Shown here one piece after another: positions 42,138 through 50,761 of a DNA stretch of 64,000 bases (position 1 is its first letter; each line of letters begins with the position of its first letter). Both the position numbers and the translations under genes were made by a program. The DNA comes from JAJVID01 sp035714085 (GTDB taxonomy: Bacteria; Acidobacteriota; Blastocatellia; RBC074). Where the stretch lies: positions 62,001-126,000 of the forward strand of contig DASTMP010000173.1 of NCBI GenBank assembly GCA_035714085.1, read 5' to 3'. The notes below the pieces were generated by a model. It made no database searches, was not told the DNA's origin, and saw only the letters and a list, made by a program, of their open reading frames with translations.

Positions 42138-42884
42138 TCACCTGCCGCTTAAGACTTTTACTCGCGCCACGAATGCGCCCGTGTTGTCTTTGAGGTTGCT
42201 CTCGTTGACGCTCAGGAAGAGGATGCCGTTGTGTGGCGAGACGAACTCGGTCGCTTTGCCCACGAAGACGAAATCGTCATTGTCGTCGCCAACAACGGCG
42301 ATCAAGCCTCCGGTCGGTCGAGCGGCGATCAGTTTGCGGCTATCTGCAAGGGAAAGGCCTTCCGGGCCTGAGCGCTGGTTGTCGCCCAGGTCGACTTCGC
42401 CGGAGGCGCTGATCACTATGCGCTGGCCACGCTGGACTCGGATTTCGGTGCTGGTCCAGTCGGCTGCGGCCGCGACGCTGACCGTCTTTTCCGCGATTAC
42501 GGGAAGAGCCCCGGCGTTGTCGTCACTCGGCGGCGCCCCCGAATCCGGCGTCGCTATCTCCGGGGCGTTGTCGCGCGGGATTCTGGCGCGCGAAGGCGGC
42601 GCCGATGACTGACTGGCCCCTACTGGTTCGGCGCGATTGTTCGCCCCCACATCGCTCGTGTCGAACTCGACACTCTCCACCTCTTCAACGGGAACCACAT
42701 GCTGTGAAATCGCTCCTCCGATGGAAACCTCGATGGTGAACTTGCGCTGGGTGTAGGAAACGACCTTGCCTTTCAGCACGCTGCCGTCCCTTAGTTTGAC
42801 CGTGTCCGCAATGGCGGCTGAGCAGATCAGCGAGACAACCGCGAGACAGATGACCAAACTGAAAAGTGGCTTTCTGATCTTCAC
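42138..42884 (-). CDS. Exported protein with LecA-like C-terminal domain
   Basis: 248 residues, starting with GTG at 42884 five bases after GGAGG. A signal peptide (about 1-26) is followed by a small beta domain (residues 27-75, VKLRDGSVLKGKVVSYTQRK), a Pro-Ser-rich linker (about 80-130) and a C-terminal jelly-roll resembling PA-IL/LecA-type galactose-binding proteins: RVQRGQRIVISASGEVDLGD, then GGLIAVVGDDNDDFVFVGKA and ILFLSVNESNLKDNTGAFVA. The Asp- and Asn-rich loops could bind calcium and a sugar. It may be a surface lectin. It lies upstream of the truncated AraC gene and the PQQ-repeat gene, possibly in one transcript. Confidence 0.75.
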   Translation of the reverse strand: MKIRKPLFSLVICLAVVSLICSAAIADTVKLRDGSVLKGKVVSYTQRKFTIEVSIGGAISQHVVPVEEVESVEFDTSDVGANNRAEPVGASQSSAPPSRARIPRDNAPEIATPDSGAPPSDDNAGALPVIAEKTVSVAAAADWTSTEIRVQRGQRIVISASGEVDLGDNQRSGPEGLSLADSRKLIAARPTGGLIAVVGDDNDDFVFVGKATEFVSPHNGILFLSVNESNLKDNTGAFVARVKVLSGR

Positions 42885-42999
42885 ACTTACCTCCCACGAT
42901 AAGCCTGGATACCTGCCAAGGCCCAGGTTGCTGACGTAATTGCAAGAGTTGACGGGAAGCGTAGCTTAGCACAAAACAGGCGCGTTGACACCGAAGCCG

Positions 43000-43118
43000 A
43001 TGAGAGACAGAGGGACGGGGGGGACGGGGCGACAGAGCGACAAGAAGAATGGAAGAAAGCGGCGCCTCTACTTCTTCCCGTCTCCCGTCCCTTCGTCTCT
43101 CGGTCTTTCCATCTCTCC
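43000..43118. repeat. Palindromic element, GACGGGGC vocabulary
   Basis: Left half TGAGAGACAGAGGGACGGGG, then GACGGGGCGACAGAGCGACA; right half CTTCTTCCCGTCTCCCGTCC, then CTTCGTCTCTCGGTC and CCATCTCTCC. Imperfect inverted repeat of the same family as 65-211 and 53027-53150. It lies upstream of the LecA-like gene and next to the putative small RNA gene. Confidence 0.88.
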
Positions 43119-43194
43119 TTAGGAGGTCGAAAATTAGAAAGGCGCTACTGAAAAATATTCGAAAAAAACGCTATGAAGAAAAGCTAAAGCTTTC

Positions 43195-43223
43195 TTGACT
43201 CGCAGGGGGCGAGTGAATATACT
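43195..43223 (+). promoter_or_regulatory. Strong sigma70-type promoter
   Basis: TTGACT at 43195-43200, exactly 17 bp spacer, TATACT at 43218-43223. Both boxes match the consensus at five of six positions. It points to the right, into a region with no protein gene on that strand. Confidence 0.8.
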
Positions 43224-43229
43224 CCGCTT

Positions 43230-43479
<250 letters not shown>

Positions 43480-43490
43480 GCTTGCATAAA

Positions 43491-44729
43491 TTATTGGCCC
43501 GACTTCGGGTCGGGTTTTTTATTACGCTCACTTTCGGGAGATTCGTCTCTCGGCGCGCGATAGAAGCGCCGCGCGCGCACTACCAGATCCGAATTATTGA
43601 CTCCGACGGCGATCGCGCGGTAGTTGCCGTCGCGCAGTTCATTGGTCGAGATGTAAGTCAGCGTATATTGATTGTGCAGTTCGTTGGCGATGAGTTGGAA
43701 GGCGTAACTGGTGTTCTCGATGGTTTCGGCTCGGAAAGGCAGTCCGCCCGATTGGGCGGCCAGTGTGCGAAGGAAATCCGCCGCGATCAGGTAGCGATCA
43801 CGAATCGGTTGCTGGCGCTGGCTGTTGACGCGCGAGGATGGGAGTGAGCCGGGAGTCGACAGCGGAGTGTCCTCTTTGGGACGAGTGATGTTGATCGGCG
43901 ATTTCCCTTCCGTTTCGGACTTGGACTCTTCGGACTCGGGCTTCGGCTTTTGCTGCGGCGCGTCCTGCCATCTCAGGCCGGAGCCAGGCGCGAAGGAATT
44001 GCCGATGCCCGGCAAGTCCCTGGGCTTCATCACCGGGCCGCCGTCGTTGCGCGTTTCGTACTGGACCGTATAAGTGATGATTCCGGCGCTCGCCGCCAGC
44101 TCGACCGCGCTTTCATATGTCGCCTGTTTGCTCGCCGTGTCAACGCCGTCTGTCAAAACCACAATCGCCTTTCGACCCTGAATCCTGCTCATCTTCTCAT
44201 TAATGGTCAGGTGGATCGCGTCATAAAGACTGGTCGCGTAACGGCTCTCCAGCGACTTGACGGCGCGTTTGAGTTCGGCGTGATCGCTGGTGAAGTCGCA
44301 GACGAATCGCACCTTGTCATCGAAGCTGACGACCATTATGCGGTCGTTCGGCAGCAGTTGTTTGATGAAAGTCTCCGCGGCCTTGCGAATCCTGTCGAGC
44401 TTATTATGTGTGCTGCGGCTGGTGTCGATCAGCAGCGCGACGCTGAACGGAGCCTCGGTCGAAGAGAATTCTTCTATCTTTTGCGGGGCCCCTTCTTCGC
44501 GCACAGTGAACTGAGTGCGATTCAACCCGGTGACGAAACGTCCATAGCGGTCCGTAACGATAACTGGCACCGTCACGAGGCCCGTTGGGATTTTGATGCT
44601 CGTCTGCGGATCCTGCTGCTGCTTCTCTTCCTGGCCCTGCCCGAAGACGGGGAGAGCGACGACAAACAGGGTTAGAACAGCCATGGCTGTCCGCGTCCAA
44701 AGCGACAGGGGATGCATAATTCTATTCAT
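43491..44729 (-). CDS. Secreted VWA domain protein
   Basis: 412 residues. A signal peptide (about 10-32, ending VFGQGQEE) is followed by a beta domain (about 45-95, TGLVTVPVIVTDRYGRFVTG and LNRTQFTVREEGAPQKIEEF), then a VWA domain with the metal site DTSRST, SLYDAIHLT and LTDGVDTAS. Residues about 240-310 form a charged, low-complexity linker (KPKPESEESKSETEGK), and the C-terminal part (LTYISTNELRDGNYRAIAVG) resembles that of the other VWA protein at 15991-17103. The family is abundant in Acidobacteriota; its ligand is unknown. The 3' end contains a plus-strand terminator-like hairpin (43498-43514). Confidence 0.9.
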   Translation of the reverse strand: MNRIMHPLSLWTRTAMAVLTLFVVALPVFGQGQEEKQQQDPQTSIKIPTGLVTVPVIVTDRYGRFVTGLNRTQFTVREEGAPQKIEEFSSTEAPFSVALLIDTSRSTHNKLDRIRKAAETFIKQLLPNDRIMVVSFDDKVRFVCDFTSDHAELKRAVKSLESRYATSLYDAIHLTINEKMSRIQGRKAIVVLTDGVDTASKQATYESAVELAASAGIITYTVQYETRNDGGPVMKPRDLPGIGNSFAPGSGLRWQDAPQQKPKPESEESKSETEGKSPINITRPKEDTPLSTPGSLPSSRVNSQRQQPIRDRYLIAADFLRTLAAQSGGLPFRAETIENTSYAFQLIANELHNQYTLTYISTNELRDGNYRAIAVGVNNSDLVVRARRFYRAPRDESPESERNKKPDPKSGQ

Positions 44730-44896
44730 AAAAGCATGACTCCTCGTTCTGCTATCGAATTTTACTTGACGGCCCGACCGGAATCAAAAGCGATGAAAAA
44801 TTCGAGCCGGGCGGCTCGGCCAGAACACCCCGCCAAAACACCCAGATTGATGTTAGAATAGCTCACTCTCGCCCACTCCCTGATTTTTTTGATCTT

Positions 44897-45733
44897 ATGT
44901 CCCTCGAATATGCAATCGAATACCCCTGCGAGATGCGGCGTCTATACGGCGAACAGACGCTGCGCGCCCTAGGACGCGCCGGGTCGCTGGTTTCGCAGAT
45001 CGTCGATATGACGCTGAAAAACGATCGTCCGCCTTCGGAAGAGAGTATCAGATTCACGACCGAGCTCTCGGAGGAATTGGAGATTTCGGAGCAGGTGGCC
45101 GAATACTGCCGCACGCGCTGCCCCGCGCACATCGAACAGAATTTCGATTATGAATCCGGTGAAGATGAATTCGGACGGGAAGAAGAGAGTTTGAGACCAT
45201 CTCAGGGAGCGTCGGGCGGCGAGACCATCGGATGTCTGGGCCGCATCCGCTACCCTATCGAGGCGCGCTTCGAGCGCTTCCTGGCCGATCGCGCCCAACT
45301 GCTGAGCGATACTCTGCCACAGGAGCAATGGCCCAACCTGTTTCTTATTCTGGTCGATCCCGAATCGCCTTTTGACGGCGAGGTGACGAAGGAATTGAGG
45401 CGCGTGACGACGCCTGAAGGGTTGAGGTTTTTCGAGATGCGAACGCCTATCTCTCTGGCGCGCAAAACCGCAAAACTGACCTCAGATAATCTTTTCGACC
45501 TGCTCGCAGGGTTCGCCGCCTCCGACGACGGAGTTTCGGGTTATCAGCGCGAACTGCCGGCAATGGCCCTGTCAGACTATGCGGAGTTTCTGGAGGCCCT
45601 CTTGATCAACGGCTTGACGACCCGCGAACGAGCGCGCCTTCATAGCCAGGGATCCACCTACTCCCAGTTCATTAGATTCACCAGGGCAGTCAGACTGGCC
45701 GAGTCGCTCGGCGTGCGGTTGTTGATGGACTGA
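44897..45733 (+). CDS. Protein of unknown function
   Basis: 278 residues, no signal peptide, no membrane segment. The first 75 residues are helical with a Cys-containing end (VAEYCRTRCPAHIEQNF); an acidic low-complexity linker follows (ESGEDEFGREEESLR); the remaining part is mixed alpha/beta (QWPNLFLILVDPESPFDGEV, EGLRFFEMRTPISLARKTAK). No family recognised. It is convergent with nusB, with stops only four bases apart, and it is divergent from the VWA gene. Confidence 0.65.
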   Translation: MSLEYAIEYPCEMRRLYGEQTLRALGRAGSLVSQIVDMTLKNDRPPSEESIRFTTELSEELEISEQVAEYCRTRCPAHIEQNFDYESGEDEFGREEESLRPSQGASGGETIGCLGRIRYPIEARFERFLADRAQLLSDTLPQEQWPNLFLILVDPESPFDGEVTKELRRVTTPEGLRFFEMRTPISLARKTAKLTSDNLFDLLAGFAASDDGVSGYQRELPAMALSDYAEFLEALLINGLTTRERARLHSQGSTYSQFIRFTRAVRLAESLGVRLLMD

Positions 45734-45737
45734 TCCA

Positions 45738-46196
<459 letters not shown>

Positions 46197-46561
46197 ATTT
46201 TTACAACTTTACTTTATAGTTCTTTATGTCTAGGTCGATGAGAATCTGGGGGACGGAGATGAGCCACGAGCGTTTGGCTCAAGTGACTTACATTCAAGTC
46301 ACAACTTACTTTCAATTCACTGCACAGAGAGTATATTGAGCCGAGTTGATGCGGTCAAGATAATGATAGGTTCTCTGTTATACAATCACTTGATTCAGCG
46401 CAGGCGATATTGAGAGAATAGTAACCGCATATTTACACGAGATGTTACGGTTTGGCGCTGTAAATCCGTGACAATCCGTAGCATCCGTGTAAATAATTGT
46501 TACTTCCGCAATCTTGCTTGTTTTCGATTTATATTTTTTCGGTTTACATTTTTGGGGGCGA
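46197..46561. other. Intergenic region with a palindromic element
   Basis: 365 bp between nusB and the hydroxyacyl-CoA dehydrogenase stop. It is AT-rich and holds the element at 46421-46503; otherwise I see only short direct repeats (CAAGTGACTTACATTCAAGT) near 46277-46295. Confidence 0.5.
46421..46503. repeat. Palindromic element, GGATTTACAC vocabulary
   Basis: Left part GTAACCGCATATTTACACGA, then GATGTTACGG; right part CATCCGTGTAAATAATTGTT then AC. Words of the type CCGTGTAAAT / ATTTACACG occur as inverted copies, with TAAATCCGTG and CAATCCGTAG in the loop. Imperfect, about 83 bp. Confidence 0.75.
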
Positions 46562-47458
46562 TCAAGCGACTTTTAAATTCATCGGCCTCGGGGTCTTCGG
46601 ATCGGTGTAATCGTAAAACCCGCGTCCCGATTTGCGCCCGAACAATCCCGCCTGAACCATGCGCTTTAAGAGCGGAGGGGGGGCGAAGCGTCTCTCTTTG
46701 AACTCGTCGAACATTATGTTAGCGATATAACAGGTCGTGTCCAGCCCAACGAAATCGGTCAGCGTCAGCGGCCCCATCGGGTGGTTGCAGCCGAGTTTCA
46801 TCGCGTTGTCAATATCTTCGATTGAGGCCAGCCCCTCTTCGAGAGCGCGGATGGCGTCGAGCATGAAAGGGACCAGCAGGCGGTTGACGATGAAACCGGT
46901 TTTGTCGCCGGCCCTGACCACGGACTTGCCCATCGATTCGGCCAGCGCGACGGCTTCGGCGTAAACACGGTCATCGGTCAGGATCGTGCGGATCACCTCG
47001 ACGAGCTTCATCAATGGAACCGGATTGAAAAAATGCATACCGATGAAGCGCCGCCGGCGTTCGGCGCCGGTCGCGGTCATCATCTCGGTGATTGAGAGCG
47101 ACGAGGTGTTTGACGCGAAGATGGTTTCTGGTTTGCACAGCGCGTCCAGCTTGGCGTAAGTATCGCGCTTGGCCTGCAAATTCTCGACGATCGCCTCGAT
47201 GACGATGTCCGCGCCGGCGACCTTTTCAAGCTCCGTAGTCCCGCGCAGGCGCTGAAGCGCTCCGTCTTTCTGCGCGGCGCTGATCGCGCCCCTTTCGACG
47301 AATCTGGCGAGCGACTTTTCTATCCCGCTCAAACCCTTTTCGATCAGTTCGTCGCTGATCTCAACCAGCGTAACCTCATAGCCCCCGGTCGCCGCGACCT
47401 GCGCGATGCCGGCTCCCATCAGCCCCGCGCCCAAAACGCCGATTTTTTTAATCGTCAT
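46562..47458 (-). CDS. 3-hydroxyacyl-CoA (3-hydroxybutyryl-CoA) dehydrogenase
   Basis: 298 residues from the ATG at 47458 after GGAGG. NAD-dependent oxidation or reduction of 3-hydroxybutyryl-CoA and related thioesters. The dinucleotide loop GVLGAGLMGAGIAQVAATGG, the FASNTSSLSITEM block, the catalytic His in GMHFFNPVPLMKLVEVI and the C-terminal NHPMGPLTLTDFVGLDT are all present. It has the stand-alone length, not the fused FadB one. The pathway (fatty-acid degradation, polyhydroxybutyrate or butyrate) is not fixed by its neighbours. Confidence 0.92.
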   Translation of the reverse strand: MTIKKIGVLGAGLMGAGIAQVAATGGYEVTLVEISDELIEKGLSGIEKSLARFVERGAISAAQKDGALQRLRGTTELEKVAGADIVIEAIVENLQAKRDTYAKLDALCKPETIFASNTSSLSITEMMTATGAERRRRFIGMHFFNPVPLMKLVEVIRTILTDDRVYAEAVALAESMGKSVVRAGDKTGFIVNRLLVPFMLDAIRALEEGLASIEDIDNAMKLGCNHPMGPLTLTDFVGLDTTCYIANIMFDEFKERRFAPPPLLKRMVQAGLFGRKSGRGFYDYTDPKTPRPMNLKVA

Positions 47459-47833
47459 CAAATCCTCCAAAAAATCCCCGGCAAAAACTCCCGTGGACGA
47501 TTTTCATTATTTTAAGGCGTCGCAACGCGACATGTAAGGTTACTCAGAAAATGTCCACGTAGTAACCTATAAATTCGTCGCTACTATGGGTATTTTCATC
47601 AATTAGAGCGATTTGCAAATCAGTGTAGGGGCAGACCTATGTGTGGGGCCCGATGGTCGCGCGCATACGCAATCCGGGGCCCCACACGTTGGTCTGCCCC
47701 TGCTGTACACACAATTGCAAAGCGCTCTAAAATCCGAGTCGAAGCGGCGAAGCAGCGCCTCCTGCGCGGAGTTGACCCCGAGAAGCCCTAGGAGAAAGCT
47801 ATCAACAGCCTCACTAACTCAATGATCTATCAG
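47459..47833. other. Intergenic region with a palindromic element
   Basis: 375 bp, about a third of which is the element at 47603-47730. The rest shows no gene. Confidence 0.5.
47603..47730. repeat. Palindromic element, GGGGCAGACC vocabulary
   Basis: Ends TTAGAGCG (47603) and CGCTCTAA (to 47730) are perfect inverted repeats. Inside are ATTTGCAAAT / CAATTGCAA, GTAGGGGCAGACC / GGTCTGCCCCTG and GTGTGGGGCCC / GGGGCCCCACAC. The loop is about 20 nt. Unlike most of the other elements, its arms are not simple repeats of one word. Confidence 0.92.
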
Positions 47834-48787
47834 TTAACACGCAACTCTTGCCACTGCATTTGTCTCACTTCGGCAATAGAGATGATTCCGGTTATCAACT
47901 GATTCCTCAATATATCTGTCAGAGCGCCGGTTCGCCAAATACGCCTGCGCGAAGCAATATACGATAACAGCCACACAAAGGGCGATTATCAACAGCCCCG
48001 TCTTTGAAACCCGTTCTCTTCCGGGCGCGATATACGGAATGATCAGGGTCAGCGCGGCGCCCGTGAGCAGTCCTCCGATGTGGGCCGAGTTGTCAATGAA
48101 CGGGATTGAAAACCCTATGAAGAGGTTGATCACGATCACCGGCAAGACGCCGGCGGTCATCGCGCGCCGGATCGCGGGCGGCATTTCGCGACGATACCTG
48201 AATCCGAAGACGGCCAGGACTCCGAATAGGCCGAATATCGCGCCGGAAGCGCCGACCGACGGCACGTCAGGTTTATGCAGAAATGTCTGACCGAAATAAC
48301 TGCCGGCCACGCCGCCGACGCCCGAGAGCAGATAGATCAACAGAAACCGCGCGGAGCCATAAAGCTTTTCGACCTGCATCCCGACCACCCACAACGCGTA
48401 CGAGTTCAGCAGCAGGTGCAACAATCCGGCGTGAATGAAGATGGGAGTGATCAGTCTGAACCATTCGCCGCTTTGCAACAGGAAGTTCGTCTTCGCGCCG
48501 AAGGCGATAAGAGCCGCGCGGTCTTCCGTCCCGCCGGAGACGATCGCCATCAACATAAACACGCCTACGTTGGCGGCCAGCAACGCGTAAGTGACCGGCG
48601 TCGCGCGCGAAAAGAGGGCGCGCGCGTATCGCCTCTCCACGCGCTCCTGCTCTTCGGCGACCACCGACTGAATGGAAATCGCGCCGCAATTGACGCATTG
48701 CGGCAGATTGACTGGCGTGGGCCGCCCGCACTGTTCGCACAAACGAAACGGGCGCGCCATGTCCGCATCATCGTTTTCTTTGTACAC
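47834..48787 (-). CDS. Rhomboid family intramembrane serine protease with zinc ribbon
   Basis: 317 residues, from the GTG at 48787, which has GGAGG five bases upstream; an ATG at 48760 lacks one. Residues about 12-37 are a zinc ribbon (CEQCGRPTPVNLPQCVNC). Six or seven transmembrane helices follow. The catalytic Ser is in GASGAIFGLFGVLAVFGFRY, with a His in DNSAHIGGLLTGAALTLI; the HAGLLHLLLNSYALWVVG loop is the conserved H-x(8)-N region. Rhomboids cut transmembrane helices; the substrate is unknown. The C-terminal 30 residues are soluble. Confidence 0.92.
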   Translation of the reverse strand: MYKENDDADMARPFRLCEQCGRPTPVNLPQCVNCGAISIQSVVAEEQERVERRYARALFSRATPVTYALLAANVGVFMLMAIVSGGTEDRAALIAFGAKTNFLLQSGEWFRLITPIFIHAGLLHLLLNSYALWVVGMQVEKLYGSARFLLIYLLSGVGGVAGSYFGQTFLHKPDVPSVGASGAIFGLFGVLAVFGFRYRREMPPAIRRAMTAGVLPVIVINLFIGFSIPFIDNSAHIGGLLTGAALTLIIPYIAPGRERVSKTGLLIIALCVAVIVYCFAQAYLANRRSDRYIEESVDNRNHLYCRSETNAVARVAC

Positions 48788-48810
48788 CGGCGCCTCCGAA
48801 AATCAACCCT

Positions 48811-48960
48811 GAAGATCGAGGATCGAGGATCGAGAATCGAAGATCGAGGATAGAAGATAGAGCAACGATATTCAAATGGGCCTTAACCGTCATTGATGAT
48901 CAAAGCCTTCAAATGCGATCATCCGTCTTCCTTCTTTCTATCCTCAATCCTCGATATCCC
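48811..48960. repeat. Palindromic element, GATCGAG vocabulary
   Basis: Left half: GATCGAGGATCGAGGATCGA and similar words to about 48861, units of 7 nt; right half: CTTCCTTCTTTCTATCCTCA then ATCCTCGATATCC. Outer AATCAACCCTG/CCCTGGTTG extends the dyad. It lies in the divergent region between the rhomboid and resB genes. Confidence 0.85.
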
Positions 48961-49070
48961 GACCCTGGTTGCGCGCGGCGCCCCCCTGCTGCTACACTGG
49001 GGCCGGGTCGCTCCTGGAGTATCAATCTGACAACAAGATTCCATCAGTAGATTCGCTTTAAGTTCAAGTC

Positions 49071-50711
49071 ATGGCATCCGCGCAATCATCCACAAAACTG
49101 AAGCGCCCCTCGAAGCCTGTCGAGGCCGCCGCGATGGCGGGCGTCAACGAGGCCGCCATCGAAGACGCCTCTGTTGCGCAGGCGGAGGTCGAAGGGGGCA
49201 AATCCAAAGGCGGACAGAAGTCTTCGGGGTTGAGCGTCGTGATTGACGGCTTTCTCAACTTGCTCAGTTCCGTCCCGTTCGGCATCGTGCTGCTCGTGCT
49301 ATTGATCATCGCATGCATGATCGGAATGCTGATCCAGCAGCAGGAGCTCGAGACGTTTCCGGCCTACTACGCCGCGCTGACTCCGGCGGAGAAGGTCGTC
49401 TATGGGCGCCTGGGATTCTTCGACATCTATCACGCGGCGTACTTTAATCTGCTGCTGCTGCTGCTGAGCCTCAACATCATTCTCGCTTCGATTGATCATT
49501 TCCCGGCGTCATGGAGCTTCGTCATGCGCAAAAAGCTGACGGCCTCGCCGACCTTCGCGATGGCGCAGAAGTTCAAGGAGAAAGTCGAGCTTCCGCAGCT
49601 CGATCGCCCTCAATTGGCCGAGCGCGCGGTCGCCGCTGCGCGCAAGATGCGCTTCAGAGCGCGACTGACCGAAGCGAATGATCGAACCACGATCTTCGCC
49701 GAGCGCGGCGTCTGGAACCGGCTCGGCGCCTACGCCGTCCACATCGGGTTGTTAACGATCTTCTTCGGCTACTTCCTGACCAGCCGGGGCCACACCGGGA
49801 GTATGGACGTCGTACCGGGTAAAAAGTCCAACGTCATAGCCAAGAACGAGTTCAGCGTTGATAACGCGACCGAGGAACATGCCATAGGCACGCGCCAGCT
49901 CCAGATTCCCTTCACCGTCGAGTGTCTGGATTTTCAACAGAAGCTGATTGACAAGAACGGCTCGCTCGACGCGACCAACACGCTGGACTGGATCACGCGG
50001 GTTCGGATTGTGGATCCCGAGATCGGGAAGACTACCGATACGATTGTCCACCTCAACAGCCCGCTCGATTACCGCGGCTATCGTTTCTTCCAGAATAGCG
50101 TCCGCGGGCCGAACAACGCGCGCGTGATCAAACTGCGCGTGACGCCGATGAACGCCACGATTAACGGAGGGCAGCCGCAGGAGGTCACGATTCAACGCAA
50201 CGGCGAGGCGAAGCTGGCCGACGGGACGCGGTTGCAGTACAGCGAATTCAATCCGAGTTTCAGCGTCGGCAGCGACCAACAAGTGCAGATGCCTTCAGGC
50301 GAATACGAAAACCCGGCGGCGCATCTGGCCTATGTCATGCCGGACGGCAAGCAGGGCGATGTCTGGGCTTTGAACGAGACTTTTGCAAAAACGGTCGCCA
50401 ACGCGCCATTCATGAGGAAGTTCATGGACAACGGCGTGTACCAGTTTGTCCTGACCGATTTCGAGAAGGCGCCGACGGCGTCAATCCTTTCGGTTCAATT
50501 CGACCCCGGGGCGAGCGTCGTTTACGCCGGTTTCACGATCCTCTGTCTAATGCTGATCGCGGTCTTCTTCTTCTCGCATCAGCGGCTTTGGATAGTCGTT
50601 GAAGACGGCAATGTTTATCTTGGTGGTGACGCGAACCGCAACCGGCTCGGTTTTGAAGACCGGGCGAAGAAGGTCGCGGCGCTGATTCGCGAGCCTCAAT
50701 CGGCCGGCTGA
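49071..50711 (+). CDS. resB: Cytochrome c biogenesis protein ResB
   Basis: 546 residues. ResB (Ccs1) works with CcsA to carry heme to the periplasm and attach it to apocytochrome c (system II). A non-conserved, Ala-Glu-rich N-terminal stretch of about 55 residues precedes the first helix LLSSVPFGIVLLVLLIIACM. Further helices follow (NLLLLLLSLNIILASIDHFP, then GAYAVHIGLLTIFFGYFLTS), then a large periplasmic domain (about 245-470) and a last helix near 485 (ASVVYAGFTILCLMLIAVFF). The long loop and its position before ccsA are standard. Confidence 0.95.
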   Translation: MASAQSSTKLKRPSKPVEAAAMAGVNEAAIEDASVAQAEVEGGKSKGGQKSSGLSVVIDGFLNLLSSVPFGIVLLVLLIIACMIGMLIQQQELETFPAYYAALTPAEKVVYGRLGFFDIYHAAYFNLLLLLLSLNIILASIDHFPASWSFVMRKKLTASPTFAMAQKFKEKVELPQLDRPQLAERAVAAARKMRFRARLTEANDRTTIFAERGVWNRLGAYAVHIGLLTIFFGYFLTSRGHTGSMDVVPGKKSNVIAKNEFSVDNATEEHAIGTRQLQIPFTVECLDFQQKLIDKNGSLDATNTLDWITRVRIVDPEIGKTTDTIVHLNSPLDYRGYRFFQNSVRGPNNARVIKLRVTPMNATINGGQPQEVTIQRNGEAKLADGTRLQYSEFNPSFSVGSDQQVQMPSGEYENPAAHLAYVMPDGKQGDVWALNETFAKTVANAPFMRKFMDNGVYQFVLTDFEKAPTASILSVQFDPGASVVYAGFTILCLMLIAVFFFSHQRLWIVVEDGNVYLGGDANRNRLGFEDRAKKVAALIREPQSAG

Positions 50712-50761
50712 AGCCGGTCAAACCCGTTGTTTTAGTTCTTTTTCTTTGCGGAGGTTAGCAT

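Noticed and set aside
48811..48861. Possible CRISPR-like array from GATCGAG repeats
   Set aside because: Units are 7 nt without spacers and have an inverted partner on the right; this is a palindrome arm, not a CRISPR.
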